In this document: piece by piece, positions 33,640-43,240 of the stretch
Numbering within the stretch: the first letter of the stretch is position 1
Layout of the letters: each line of letters opens with the position of its first letter
NCBI RefSeq assembly: GCF_016801865.2
Contig: NC_068939.1
Coordinates: 86,553,381-86,617,380, forward strand
Direction of reading: 5' to 3'
Source of the DNA: Culex pipiens pallens
Lineage: Eukaryota; Arthropoda; Insecta; Diptera; Culicidae
DNA length: 64,000 nt
Position numbers and translations under genes: made by a program
Notes under the pieces: generated by a model
What the model was told of the DNA's origin: nothing
Seen by the model: only the letters and a program-made list of their open reading frames with translations
Database searches by the model: none

Positions 33640-35058
33640 GGGTAGAGGACCCAGAAATCGCCCACTTTATAGTGGGAATCATAGAAATTTGACAAGAATT
33701 CAATGACAATTTATGGTTTTCGGTTCTATTTGTTGTAAAACTTTGACAAACTATTTGCTTTTAAGTTTCCACAAGGTTTTTATCAATTACAAGTTCATTT
33801 TTGTTGAAATTTTGCGTTTTAATAAAGTGCTCTGAAGTGCCTATTTTCGCCCCCCTAAATCCAATTTTCGCCCACCCTTGGAACCAGTTTTCGCCCACGA
33901 CAAAAATCAAGAAATCAAATAAAATTATGGCTCAAAACTAAGTAAATATGGTCTCCTATTGATTTACAATATGTTCCCGAAGCTCAATTTCATTGATGTG
34001 CACAATTTTGTTGTAATATTTTTAAATTGAAATTCAAAAAACCCTAGTTGTTTTTTTAACAGATATCCCACTAATTTTGAGGTTCTAACTAAAACCAAAA
34101 CATGTTCGCACTCATAAAAAATATGACTTAAACAAAATTCCTAATAGAACTCATGTGTCCCGATTCATCCAAGATAAGGGCACACAGTTACAATTAGTTC
34201 CATGTTGTTGGTTTTATTAGGGGAACTTGAACCCTATGGGTCATTCGCTCCCGAATTGACTCAATAGAAAACTTCGAGTACCTCTTAAATAAAAATATTT
34301 AGCACATGTGCTATTTTTAAAGATGTTGTGTAACTACTTTTCCCTCCTTTACTTAATTTGTTCTACAATGTACCAGTAAACTCTTACCACGTTTGAGCTA
34401 GGTGTCCCATATCTGAGTTTAGGTTAATTTTTGAACTGATGTTTTTACCAAAACACCCTGATGAATGAAATAAAATAAAATAAATAATTAACCTTTAAAA
34501 ATAATCTGGAATGATCCAAAAATATTTTCAAGCACATTTCGCTGCGATTAGAAAAGTTTTTATGGTAAACGAAAACTGGTTCTAGCTAAAATCTGAAAAC
34601 ACAATACTAGATTTCGCCCTGGACGAAAATTGGATCTCATGTTTTTTCATGACCCCAATAATCGCCCACTTTATTTTATTGAAATAACCTTTTGTAAACT
34701 TTTGAAACAGGTAAATCACTATATTTTCATGAAATTCAGATATGCAGTGAAGCAATAAATTATTCAGATACATTATTTTCGGACGAAATGAGTTGTTTTC
34801 CCTCATTAACATTATTACCCACTGTAGTCGGAATTGACAAAAATATGGCGGCTGCAATAAGGCTTTTTTTTAAATGCTTATAAAAACTTAATAAACAATA
34901 GTAATTCACTAGGAATGTTTCAATTAGAGCTAGAAATGAATGAATATGCAAACCTGCATAATAAATTCAACCAAAAAATTGTATAAGTTAGCTAAATACA
35001 GATTAAATCCAGTAGGTGGGCGAAAACTGGAGCAGGGCGAAAACTGGGTCCTCTACCC
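33640..35058. mobile_element. 1.42-kb TIR element with TA flanks
   Basis: The termini GGGTAGAGGACCCAG and CTGGGTCCTCTACCC are inverted repeats, flanked by TA on both sides (33638-33639 and 35059-35060). This fits a Tc1/mariner-like target duplication. Copies of TTTTCGCCCAC or its inverse recur near the ends (around 33655, 33842, 33865, 33889, 34662, 35016 and 35034). They look like subterminal protein-binding repeats. No transposase ORF, so non-autonomous. Confidence 0.75.
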
Positions 35059-35060
35059 TA

Positions 35061-36736
35061 CATAGGAAATGCTTAATAAATAACAATTAAATATTTTAGC
35101 ATTTACCTTTATTGTAGTGGTAAATATTGCTCTTTGATCTTCTTGCAATTTTGAGGAATAAAAAGTTTTGCTGGAAATATAGAATCAATTATCTGCATTT
35201 CATAGAATATTCTAACAAACAATATCTTTAAAAATAGTTCTAAATCTGACATGATTTTTTTTATTTGGAAACTGCATCCGAAATGCTTATGAAAAATCTT
35301 GTGATGTTTTAGCTTTAATGTACTGAGAAGCGATTTATCAATGGAATGAATCGAATTTCAAATTTCACAGTTTTATCAAATGTCACGGCAAATTTCACGT
35401 ATTACGCTGCTTCCGCGAAATCGCGAAAAATCACTAGCCATAATCATAGTTAATATTTGACATGATATATTTTATAATAAATCAATAACAAAACTTTTGT
35501 TATTATAAATGAGCGGATTTATCAGCAAGTAAATGATTCAACTGAGTGATATGGAAAAATTTGCATCAAAATTACAGTTTTATTCACTTACAGTAGTTTT
35601 CAAATATCGGTTAAATTTGATAGCATCATATAACAAAAAAAATCCACTTAAAATAATATCTCTCCTGAAAGTTTCATGAAGATATTTATTTTGTTTAACT
35701 GAGTAAGAGACGATTTAAGCTCAAAATTTTGCCATGCGCAAAGCGAACTGTCATACTTTGTGAGCGTTTTTCTCTGAACACCGAGTTGATTTACGGGTGT
35801 CATGATATCTCAAGATGGGATGGACCAATTTGGCTGCAATTTGGGTTGAAGACTTGCAAGACATATCTCGTGTGCATGACGAAGCACAATTTTGATATTT
35901 TGTAATTTTATATAAATTTTTTTAGCTGAAAAACATAAAAAACAAATATCATTTTTTGAAATAAACTTTTTGAAAATCGAAAACCTTCGTCATCCACACA
36001 GGATTGGTTTAACGAGGATTCACCAAAATTTTTAGCCGATTTGGTCAAAGCAGTGTTGAGATATCGTAGCACCCATTTTTTTAAATGCCAACTTCAAATA
36101 GCTACCATCAGTAAAACGTCTTCAAATTTGTTTTGTTAATAGATGAAAATGTATATTTCAATGCCCTGAAAAAGATTTAAAAAAAAGTTAAAAGCTCAAA
36201 CTAACCTCTGAAATTTTTGCCGATTTACATGTATGTCTTGTTGATAAGTAATGCATATTAGTGAAAGGATTTAAAAACAGGTAAAGTAGAATCTCTATGA
36301 TAGACCATACAGATTTGAACCAACAAGCGATGATGGAACATGTTAAGGAACTGATGCACAAAGATTCATAGCTTTAAATCTCTAAATTTTAACAATGCAT
36401 TAAGAGTGCATTTTTGAGGAGAATTGCTCAATTTTATTTGTGTTTCGGTACGTTTTTCTCGGTTGCTGTATTTGTGGCCCCCCGTTCAGCTTTTTGATCT
36501 GAAATTGATGTGTCGTCGTGTAACCACACCTTTCGCATTAATTTTCCCCCCTCGTACGTTTCATTTACATTTTTCGTCCTAAAAACAATGAAATCGCTCC
36601 CACGCACCCACACTTCTGCAGGTGAAATGAATTAATCGAATTTTTCTGTCTGTATTTTTTTGCCTCCTCTTCTTCGTCACAAACGAATGGGATACACCAA
36701 CACAAACAAAACACACCACCACCACCACCATCACAG
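35061..36736. other. Intron end before CNG exon, no gene seen
   Basis: A+T-rich, with repeat-like phrases such as GATATCTCAAGATGGGATGG near 35802. The last 75 bases hold a CACCAC-rich stretch leading to the CATCACAG acceptor at 36736. Confidence 0.45.
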
Positions 36737-36904
36737 GCAACCGGAGGACGGCGAGTGTCCGTTCCGTCGGCTACAGTGACCTGTTTGTGCTGAGCAAGAA
36801 GGACATGTGGGACGTGCTGAAGGAGTATCCGGCGGCCCGGGTGCGGCTGGAGGCGATCGCGGTCAAGCGGCTCGAGAAGTACAAGAAGGCCCCACTAGAG
36901 AAAG
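36737..36904 (+). CDS. Cngl: CNG channel exon: phosphate-binding cassette end and C-helix
   Basis: A 168-bp exon in phase 1 on both sides. It completes the binding cassette with GNRRTASVRSVGYSDLF. The second Arg is the residue that binds the cyclic phosphate in this family, and the following Thr is the residue associated with cGMP preference in A-type subunits. The B and C helices follow (LSKKDMWDVLKEYPAARVRL and EAIAVKRLEKYKKAPLEK). The C-helix closes over bound nucleotide and drives channel opening. The donor is AAAG|GTAATG. Composition is clearly more G+C-rich than the surrounding introns. Confidence 0.88.
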
Positions 36905-37741
36905 GTAATGTCGGGATGAGAAAGCCCTTCGCCGCCCACTTTCCCACCAACCCCATACAATCCTCCCTCACTCCTCCTACCCGCTCCATTCTTTTTCTAC
37001 TTCCATTGAATCCTGCGATGGACCTGATTTGTGACGAAAATTTTGCCACATAAGGGTAATGATTTTTTACAACACTTTTTATTACAAACACTGTAAAATT
37101 GAGATTAAATAATTCTGTTTAACAAATTATACAAAAACCCTTTAAAATGTGCCAACATTTGTTACCCACATTGGTTTGGCTCCACTGACGCGGTAAATTA
37201 ATTAAATTGAGCCTAAATCGAGCAAATCAATACCCATTCACAAAATTGCGTAAACCACACAGACCTGCAATATTTCGCCTGTTTTTCTCCTTCATGCCGT
37301 CCACTCTCTCTGGCACAGCGTTTTGTTCCAATAAATCTCCGAAATTGCATAATCCAGATTGGGCAGAATTAATTATAGCCCGAAGCGCACAGCACACTTC
37401 ACGAGTGCTGAATTTTGTCGATTTGTCGATTTCCAGCCGAATTAATTTCCACTGCAGGAACATTAAATATTCCATTTGTTCAGGACTCCAGGACAAGCCC
37501 CGCGGCTGCTGCACCAATTATAACTTTTTTCTTTCTCCAGTGCTGCATTTTCGATGTATTAGTTGCACTATGACTCGGAATTGTGATTCGTTTAGCTATA
37601 GATATTACATTTCGCTAATGCGTAGTACTTTGTTTATATCCTGCCCTCTACGGTCTGGTTTAATTTCCTTGGTGCCTTGGAAAATCATTAATTGAACATA
37701 GCAACAAGTACCCAGAATCACCTCCTATTAGTATTACGTTA

Positions 37742-38235
37742 TGGGTAATTCTCTACCAACTCACACGAAATCGGGAAAAGTTGCCCCGACCCCTCTTCGA
37801 TTTGCATAAAACTTTGCCCTAAGGGGTAACTTTTGTCCCTGATCACGAATCCGTTTTTTGATATCTCGTGACGGAGGGGTGGTACGACCCCTTCCATTTT
37901 TGAACATGCGAAAAAAGAGGTGTTTTTCAATAATTTGCAGCCTGAAACAGTGATGAGATAGAAATTTGGTGTCAAAGGGACTTTTATGTAAAATTGTTCG
38001 CCCGATTTGATGGCGTACTCAGAATTCCGAAAAAAAAACGTATTTTTCATCGAAAATAACACAACAAAGTTTTAAAAACTCTTAAATTTAATGTTCTTTT
38101 CGAATCTACATTGATCCAGAAGGGTCATTTTTTTCATTTAGAACAAAATTTTTAATTTTAAAATTTTTGTGTTTTTTCTAACTTTACAGGGTTTTTTTAG
38201 AGTGTAATAATGTTCTACAAAGTTGTAGGAGCGAG
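37742..38235. mobile_element. One-armed copy of the GGGTAATTCTC fold-back family
   Basis: Starts GGGTAATTCTCTACCAACTC and parallels the left arm of the element at 47431-48779 (for example GTTGCCCCGACCCCTCTTCG and CTAAGGGGTAACTTTTGTCC). The matching second arm is missing, so this is a truncated copy. Confidence 0.65.
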
Positions 38236-38698
38236 ACATATTTCGAAAAAAGTGAAAAATTTCGTTACGTCGCGACGCCCGAATGTGTCATTTGCTGATT
38301 CGAAAGTATCGGGACCAAAGAGCAAATCACTGAGAATATTGTTCTATTATTTTTGGGTTGTTTTACGTAACATATCACAGGATTCTGAGAATTGCCATTT
38401 TGAAAAATACGGTATATTAATCGAAACACTCTGCTTCTCCAGCAAAATGTACTGGGAACGCATTTCCAAGGAGAAGCATGGTACTTTAAGTTCAATTCAA
38501 ACCGACATCCGATATTCTTTTTTTTTAGTTTAAATGAATATTCCAAAATCTTGTTAATGGATATTCATTATTATTGAAAAATTTGCCAGGACATCAAAAA
38601 TTACTCGATTTTTCAATTCAATTATTCAATCAGCAAGTTCAGAATGTTTTAGACACATTTTGCTTGTATTTTCATATTAAGTCATTATATTCCTTGAG

Positions 38699-38786
38699 AT
38701 GATCGCTGCGTCTGTGCTCTCTTATAGTAAGCTTGCTAGTTTTTCTATCTAGTTAGCATAAGAGCGCACAGAGGCATCGTGATGAT
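38699..38786. repeat. 88-bp hairpin-forming inverted repeat
   Basis: The left arm (38699-38739) and right arm (38749-38786) pair over about 38 bp with a few mismatches, including CTGTGCTCTCTTAT opposite ATAAGAGCGCACAG. The loop is about 9 bases. It could be a tiny MITE or a pre-microRNA-like hairpin; the sequence alone does not decide. Confidence 0.6.
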
Positions 38787-38946
38787 AGTTTTTTTCGTCA
38801 TTCTAATGTCATTGCGTTTCCCGCCAACTTTCAATCCTTATTTCTGGTCCATTTCCCCACTCCTGTCACTCCTTCCTTTGTTTAGAGAGAACGTTATTGT
38901 GTTAACTATGTGCTATTTTTGCGATTACCTACTCAACCATCACCTC

Positions 38947-39000
38947 GTGTATGTGTGTGCATGCACGTTTGTGTGCGCGCGTGTGTATGTGTGTGTGTGT
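38947..39000 (+). repeat. TG-rich microsatellite just before a splice acceptor
   Basis: GTGTATGTGTGTGCATGC and further TG/CG dinucleotides end 26 bases before the exon at 39027. UG-rich tracts at this position can bind CELF/Bruno-type splicing factors; a role here is inference. Confidence 0.6.
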
Positions 39001-39026
39001 TTTTTTGGGTTGCACACCGCCCAAAG

Positions 39027-39183
39027 TCGCCATGGGACGCTGCCAGTCGACGCCAGGACTCGTGGAGACCCGGGGCCGCACCACCATCGAGGACATGTGG
39101 ATCTCCCCGACGACGGCGATAACGACCGCCAGCTCGATGGTCCCGTCCACATATCCGTCGGTGCCGTTGCCGGGTTTGGGCAG
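39027..39183 (+). CDS. Cngl: CNG channel exon: post-CNBD linker
   Basis: 157 bp, entering with two bases and leaving two (donor GGCAG|GTAAGG). It encodes AMGRCQSTPGLVETRGRTTI followed by EDMWISPTTA and a Ser/Pro/Thr-rich tail. It joins in frame to the C-helix exon and to the terminal exon at 41704. The weak AAAG acceptor and the preceding TG tract suggest it may be alternatively spliced. No known enzymatic or binding motif; in CNG channels this region lies between the binding domain and the C-terminal coiled coil. The exon call rests on phase, composition and position. Confidence 0.72.
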
Positions 39184-40089
39184 GTAAGGAGAAGCAGGTG
39201 GAGGAGGGGACCACCGGCTTCGCCACCGGAAGTGCCCTCGGATTGATTCATCCACTATCGATTCCTTTCTGGTTCTTTGCTCTGGTTGTTTCCCCTTCGT
39301 TCCCATTTCCGGCTGTTTTTGTTTCGTAGTTACAACTATTTTCCGTACAAAAATGCGCAGTTCCTCATCCCGACATTTCCATTGATATGTTATGATAATG
39401 TGCATATTTTTTAGATACTTTGTCAGAATGCTTGTTTTTATACTTATAATTGTTGTCTTTCGATTTCAGAACAAGTGAATATCCACAATCTTTGGCGTAA
39501 CGCTTTGGAGCTCGGAATAATTATTTTATTGTTTCAAATATTTCTATCAGATCATCTTACTTTGATTTCTTAGAATCAGCACAAAAAAAACAAGCATAAA
39601 TTCTAAAACAACATAACGATTGGTTGCAAAAATTATTCAAAATTCAAGTTTATTCATCAAATTAATTGATTTCTAAGTAAGAGAATGTGGCTTAATTTAA
39701 CATTTTATTTTAACTTCTTATGTTATAAAAGCAATAATCCATGTCAAATAAAGTAAGTATTTCAACCCTTCCTCATCAATTATAAACCGATGGCTGATAG
39801 AAATCTTTAGTATTTAGGATAAGTGCTAGTCCTGAATGCAAATATAAAAATAAGAAAGTTGCACGTATTCCGAAAAAAAATGTTTTTTAACAGAATGTTT
39901 CTATTTGATAGCGTTTTGTGTAAAATACCACATCAATTTAACATAAAATTGCAGTACAATCACAATCGCCATGTTTTTTTTAAGTAGTAGGATATACTCG
40001 AAAGGGTAGGTTCTCCTTGTAGGGCATGCCCATAGAAACTCTCACGTCAAATATCATTTTAATATTTTTTTTGCAATTCCGTCGTGAAA

Positions 40090-40215
40090 CTACTTACTTT
40101 TCCTGTCATTCTTGAACGACGAAATAGCCTACTTTTCTGTACCAAAAATAACAGAATCGAATAGCAACACTTTTCAAAATAAATGCTGAAAAGTTCTACT
40201 TTTCAGCACTGAAAC
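40090..40215. repeat. Dispersed repeat, inverse copy of 23195-23310
   Basis: Contains ACAGCCTACTTTTCTGTACC-like sequence, inverted relative to the 23-kb copy. It is followed by several CTGAAAAGT/ACTTTTCAG motifs. Confidence 0.5.
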
Positions 40216-40354
40216 GGGTGCTGAAAAGTTGAACTGTTCAGCACTTGTTTCGAAAAGTAACACTTTTCAATATTTTTTGATTTAAACGATTTATATTTAT
40301 TTATTCGACTTAAAATTTCACTCAATGGGTGTTTTTCGAAATTGCAAAAAATGT

Positions 40355-40486
40355 TGTATGGAACTCGTTGCAAAACTTGATTTTTTCAGCACTCGTCGTA
40401 TTTATCCAACTCGGTGAACCTCGTTGGATAAATGTACGACTCGTGCTGAAAAAATCCTCTTTTTGCAACTTGTTGCATAAACTACT
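40355..40486. repeat. Palindromic repeat
   Basis: Arms meet near 40420 around ATTTATCCAACTCGG and CGTTGGATAAAT, with outer arms TTTTTTCAGCACTCG and CGTGCTGAAAAAA. The pairing is good over about 60 bp per arm. Non-coding; the ORFs on both strands here are mirror images. Confidence 0.65.
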
Positions 40487-40564
40487 ATTAGAATACAGCC
40501 TGATAATGCTCAAGTACAGATATTTTTTATAGCCAATGCTAATCCACGTAGTACTATTTGACAT

Positions 40565-41090
40565 GTTGACGCTGTCGTGCTATCTTGTCGCACCAGCCAT
40601 TTCGACGTTCCAAGAAAAAAGCGTTTCAATGTTTGACCCTGAATAAACAAAAAAAAAAGCACGCAATGTAAACAATAACAAACACGTTTTGTTTGGTGCA
40701 TGCATTGTCCCTAAGTTTGGTTGAATTTGGTTGACGAAGTCCCGGTTTATAATTATGAATGTTTACGGTAGTCTAGCTTATACGTGCGTCAAACGCGTTC
40801 TGACCTGAAATCCCTTTGGCCAGTTGTCGAACTAACATACATACATTTTCAGGCTGTGTCAAGATAGCACGACAAGATTGAAACTTCTTTCATATGAAAA
40901 GTGACAAAAAAGCACGACGTTTTTTCGGTTTTTATGGAATATCTCAGAATTGAAATCGAATTTTGGGAATCTTTGAAGGTCAAAAGGTGAAACATTGTGA
41001 GCTACACAAAATGGCGTTCTTAACTCAAATTGGCCCAAAATGCACGTACGACAAGTAAGCACGACGGCGACGACGTGGTAGCTATTTGAC
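40565..41090. repeat. Dispersed repeat related to 24280-24730
   Basis: Carries GTCGTGCTATCTTGTCG at its left end and the inverse GTGTCAAGATAGCACGAC inside. It shares the GTTTACATTGCG/CGCAATGTAAAC segment with the 24-kb copy. Confidence 0.5.
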
Positions 41091-41570
41091 ATGTAGCGTC
41101 GTGGTGTTCATCAAACTTTTGTAGCACGCTAAAGAAAATTGATGCTTTTCCGATGACCTCGGATATTGCCGTTGAGCCCGACGCAGGTACAACGAATCGA
41201 TATGCTTCCTTCGTGAGTATTGTTTTCCAGACAATTCCACTCATTCCTGGCTATAACTACTAGAAGTTGCTGCTTATTTTCTCCAGACCTGCAGAGCCAT
41301 TGAACAAAAGTCAAAATTTCCAATAGTAACTCCCAAATTAACTTTTAACCGCTTGAGAAAAGCTGGTTTTCAAACAAATTAGCTAATATTTGGTGTAAGA
41401 TTCCCTAAGGGTATGCATTAGAAGGGGAACCACAACAGAACTTTATTTGAGAACTTTTCAAAATCCGTACCCACTGAAAAACCCAATCATCAAGGCTCCA
41501 ACCCATGTTCGGTATCATTTTCAGCACTTTGCTTGTCATTTTTCTAATCTGTGTTCTTTGTATTTCGTAG

Positions 41571-41703
41571 CAAAAGCCCGATGCACCAAGCGTTACGCCT
41601 CCCGTGGATATTCACCGGCTTGCCAACGGACCAGCATTTCTAACCTCGATCTTTCTTGTCTGTCTCCTCTGTCCGTTTTCTCTGTCACCCTCCTCACCCA
41701 CAG
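41571..41703 (+). CDS. Cngl: Candidate alternative 5' extension of the last CNG exon
   Basis: A good acceptor (TTTCGTAG) precedes 41571. From a phase-1 donor, such as that of the exon ending 36904, the sequence reads open in frame through 41703 into the terminal coding exon. That isoform would skip 39027-39183. From the phase-2 donor at 39183, the same acceptor would instead give a 23-codon tail and stop at 41643. In a third frame it begins QKPDAPSVTPPVDIHRL, which looks protein-like but has no matching donor phase. Part of the region is the pyrimidine tract of the acceptor at 41704, so coding use is uncertain. Confidence 0.35.
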
Positions 41704-42262
41704 CCGCATGACCAGTCCACGATCCCATCGGGGTGAGCTTGCCGGCAGTCAGCAGCCCCAATCGCCCGGTTCGGTGAGCCCCAGCGTACACAGTTCCGGC
41801 GAGGAACGGCCTAGAAGTCGAGCGACGTCCCACCAGACATCGCGACCCCAGTCCCAGCCGAGTCGGACCGGCGGTGGTGGACCAGGCGGAGGAGCGGGAG
41901 GAGGCGCGCCAAGTGGTCGACGGAGTATCTGCGCATCGGTAAGCGGGTTCACGACCAACGAAAGTAACAACCTGCTCGGACCGCCGTGCGACTCGTTGAC
42001 CCACATCGAATCGTCCGGGGCAACGCCACTGCTGGGATCCCACGAGGCCCTCGAGGGCGAGATCAAGCGGCTGCGGGAACGGCTGCACACCGTCGAGTCG
42101 GAGAACTTCAGCCTGAACGCCAAGCTGGCCCAGCAACAGTGGGAGGTCGAGCACCGGCTGGCGGAAATCGAGATGCAAATCTGTGGCGCGTCGTCCGCGT
42201 CCAGCATCAGTCAGGAGAACGAAACCGAGGACCTGGAACGGAACCGGGAGAGTATCATATAA
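41704..42262 (+). CDS. Cngl: Terminal CNG channel coding exon with C-terminal coiled coil
   Basis: The acceptor CACCCACAG supplies one base that completes the Ser codon left by the exon at 39183. The frame runs 186 further codons to TAA at 42260-42262. The first half is low complexity (SPGSVSPSVHSSGEERPRSR, then a glycine run near 41870-41910). The second half, EALEGEIKRLRERLHTVESE followed by NFSLNAKLAQQQWEVEHRL, has heptad-spaced hydrophobics and matches the C-terminal leucine-zipper (CLZ) position. In CNG channels CLZ sets subunit stoichiometry. G+C is high (above 60% in places), unlike the flanks. Confidence 0.82.
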
Positions 42263-43240
42263 CACGGAAGCGAGCTGCCTCAAAAAGTTGCCCTGGTGTA
42301 TGTGCGATGCATGACTTGAAAACAGCGCTGAAACAGCACACGTGGGAGGACGACACCGGAGACTACACAACACGGCCATTTCCGGATATTGGTTTGGTTC
42401 TGGATCTCACCATTTTACTCATTTATTTCGATTGGAGGAACCATCTACCTAGCAAACATCAAATCAAATACTACTTCCGAATATTTAGACATACACACAG
42501 AGTAGGAAGGAGCGGGCGTGATAACAACCTGCAGAAGACGCCTAAGTTCAGTCCAGAGTTTTGCTTGTTTCGACCTATGAATGCGAACAATCAAGGGGGT
42601 TCCAACATAATCCTGTATTTATCTTATTATTTCATTGAACTGCTACTTCAAATAATTCTGGTCAATTTGGTTGAGCTCATTCAAATGCATTGACATTTAT
42701 TTTGTTGCCAGATCGTAAAACTGTATTAAAATTCTTGAGCATTTCAATTAACAATTTACTAACCTTAACACGTTTACGATTTAGTTATATTTGCAAAACA
42801 ACTAAAGTGAATCTACGAACATTAGGAAAAATATTGTTTTTAGCATCTCTCTGCCACTCTTTACTAACATTGCAAATTTCATTAATTTTTAAAATCTATT
42901 TAAATTTAAAAACTTGTCTTAGTTTGAAATTTTGAATTGTCGTTAGAACATGTTGATATCTATTTTTTATTGCGGAAATTCGTTTCAAATTAAACATTAA
43001 AAAAAGTTTTTTCGATTGATTTTTTTGGACTGGTATGGCAAAAAAATTGAGTTTTATCTTTTTTGATTTGACATTTTTTTTTTGTCATTTAAAACTACTA
43101 TGATTAAGTACAGGTTATGTACAGGAATATAAGATGAACTTTATTTTTACTTTTTCGTGGTATAGTTGTATTAATTTTTTATTTTCTTTGATTTTTTATA
43201 TATTTTTTAATGTTTCTAAATTTATTAAAAATTATTGGAA
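42263..43240 (+). other. Probable start of 3' UTR, then A+T-rich spacer
   Basis: The first 300 bases after the stop keep mixed composition and look like UTR, then the sequence becomes A+T-rich. A 235-codon frame that overlaps the coding exon continues to 42693, but it is out of frame with the CNG protein and is regarded as a shadow. Confidence 0.45.

Larger units (their letters stand above)
8832..36736 (+). other. 27.9-kb intron of the CNG channel gene
   Basis: The boundaries are G|GTAAAG on the left and CATCACAG|GC on the right, and both flanking exons are phase 1. More than half of the intron is recognisable mobile or tandem-repeat DNA, including two LINEs. The mobile ORFs on the + strand inside it belong to retroelements, not to the host gene. 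Confidence 0.75.
36905..39026 (+). other. CNG intron containing a fold-back fragment and a small hairpin
   Basis: It runs from GTAATG to the acceptor CCCAAAG. The first 800 bases have several short ORFs without domains. A partial copy of the GGGTAATTCTC element and a compact hairpin lie in it, and a TG-rich tract precedes the acceptor. Confidence 0.7.
39184..41703 (+). other. Last CNG intron, repeat-rich
   Basis: From GTAAGG to the pyrimidine-rich acceptor ending CCTCACCCACAG. It contains the dispersed repeat copies at 40090-40215 and 40565-41090 and a palindrome at 40355-40486. A second candidate acceptor sits at 41570. Confidence 0.6.

Noticed and set aside
41612..42379. 255-codon minus-strand ORF opposite the last CNG exon
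   Set aside because: Antisense shadow of a G+C-rich coding exon whose + strand frame has matched splice phases and a coiled coil.
41986..42693. 235-codon + strand ORF overlapping the CNG stop
   Set aside because: Out of frame with the CNG protein, compositionally abnormal, and its second half is A+T-rich UTR.
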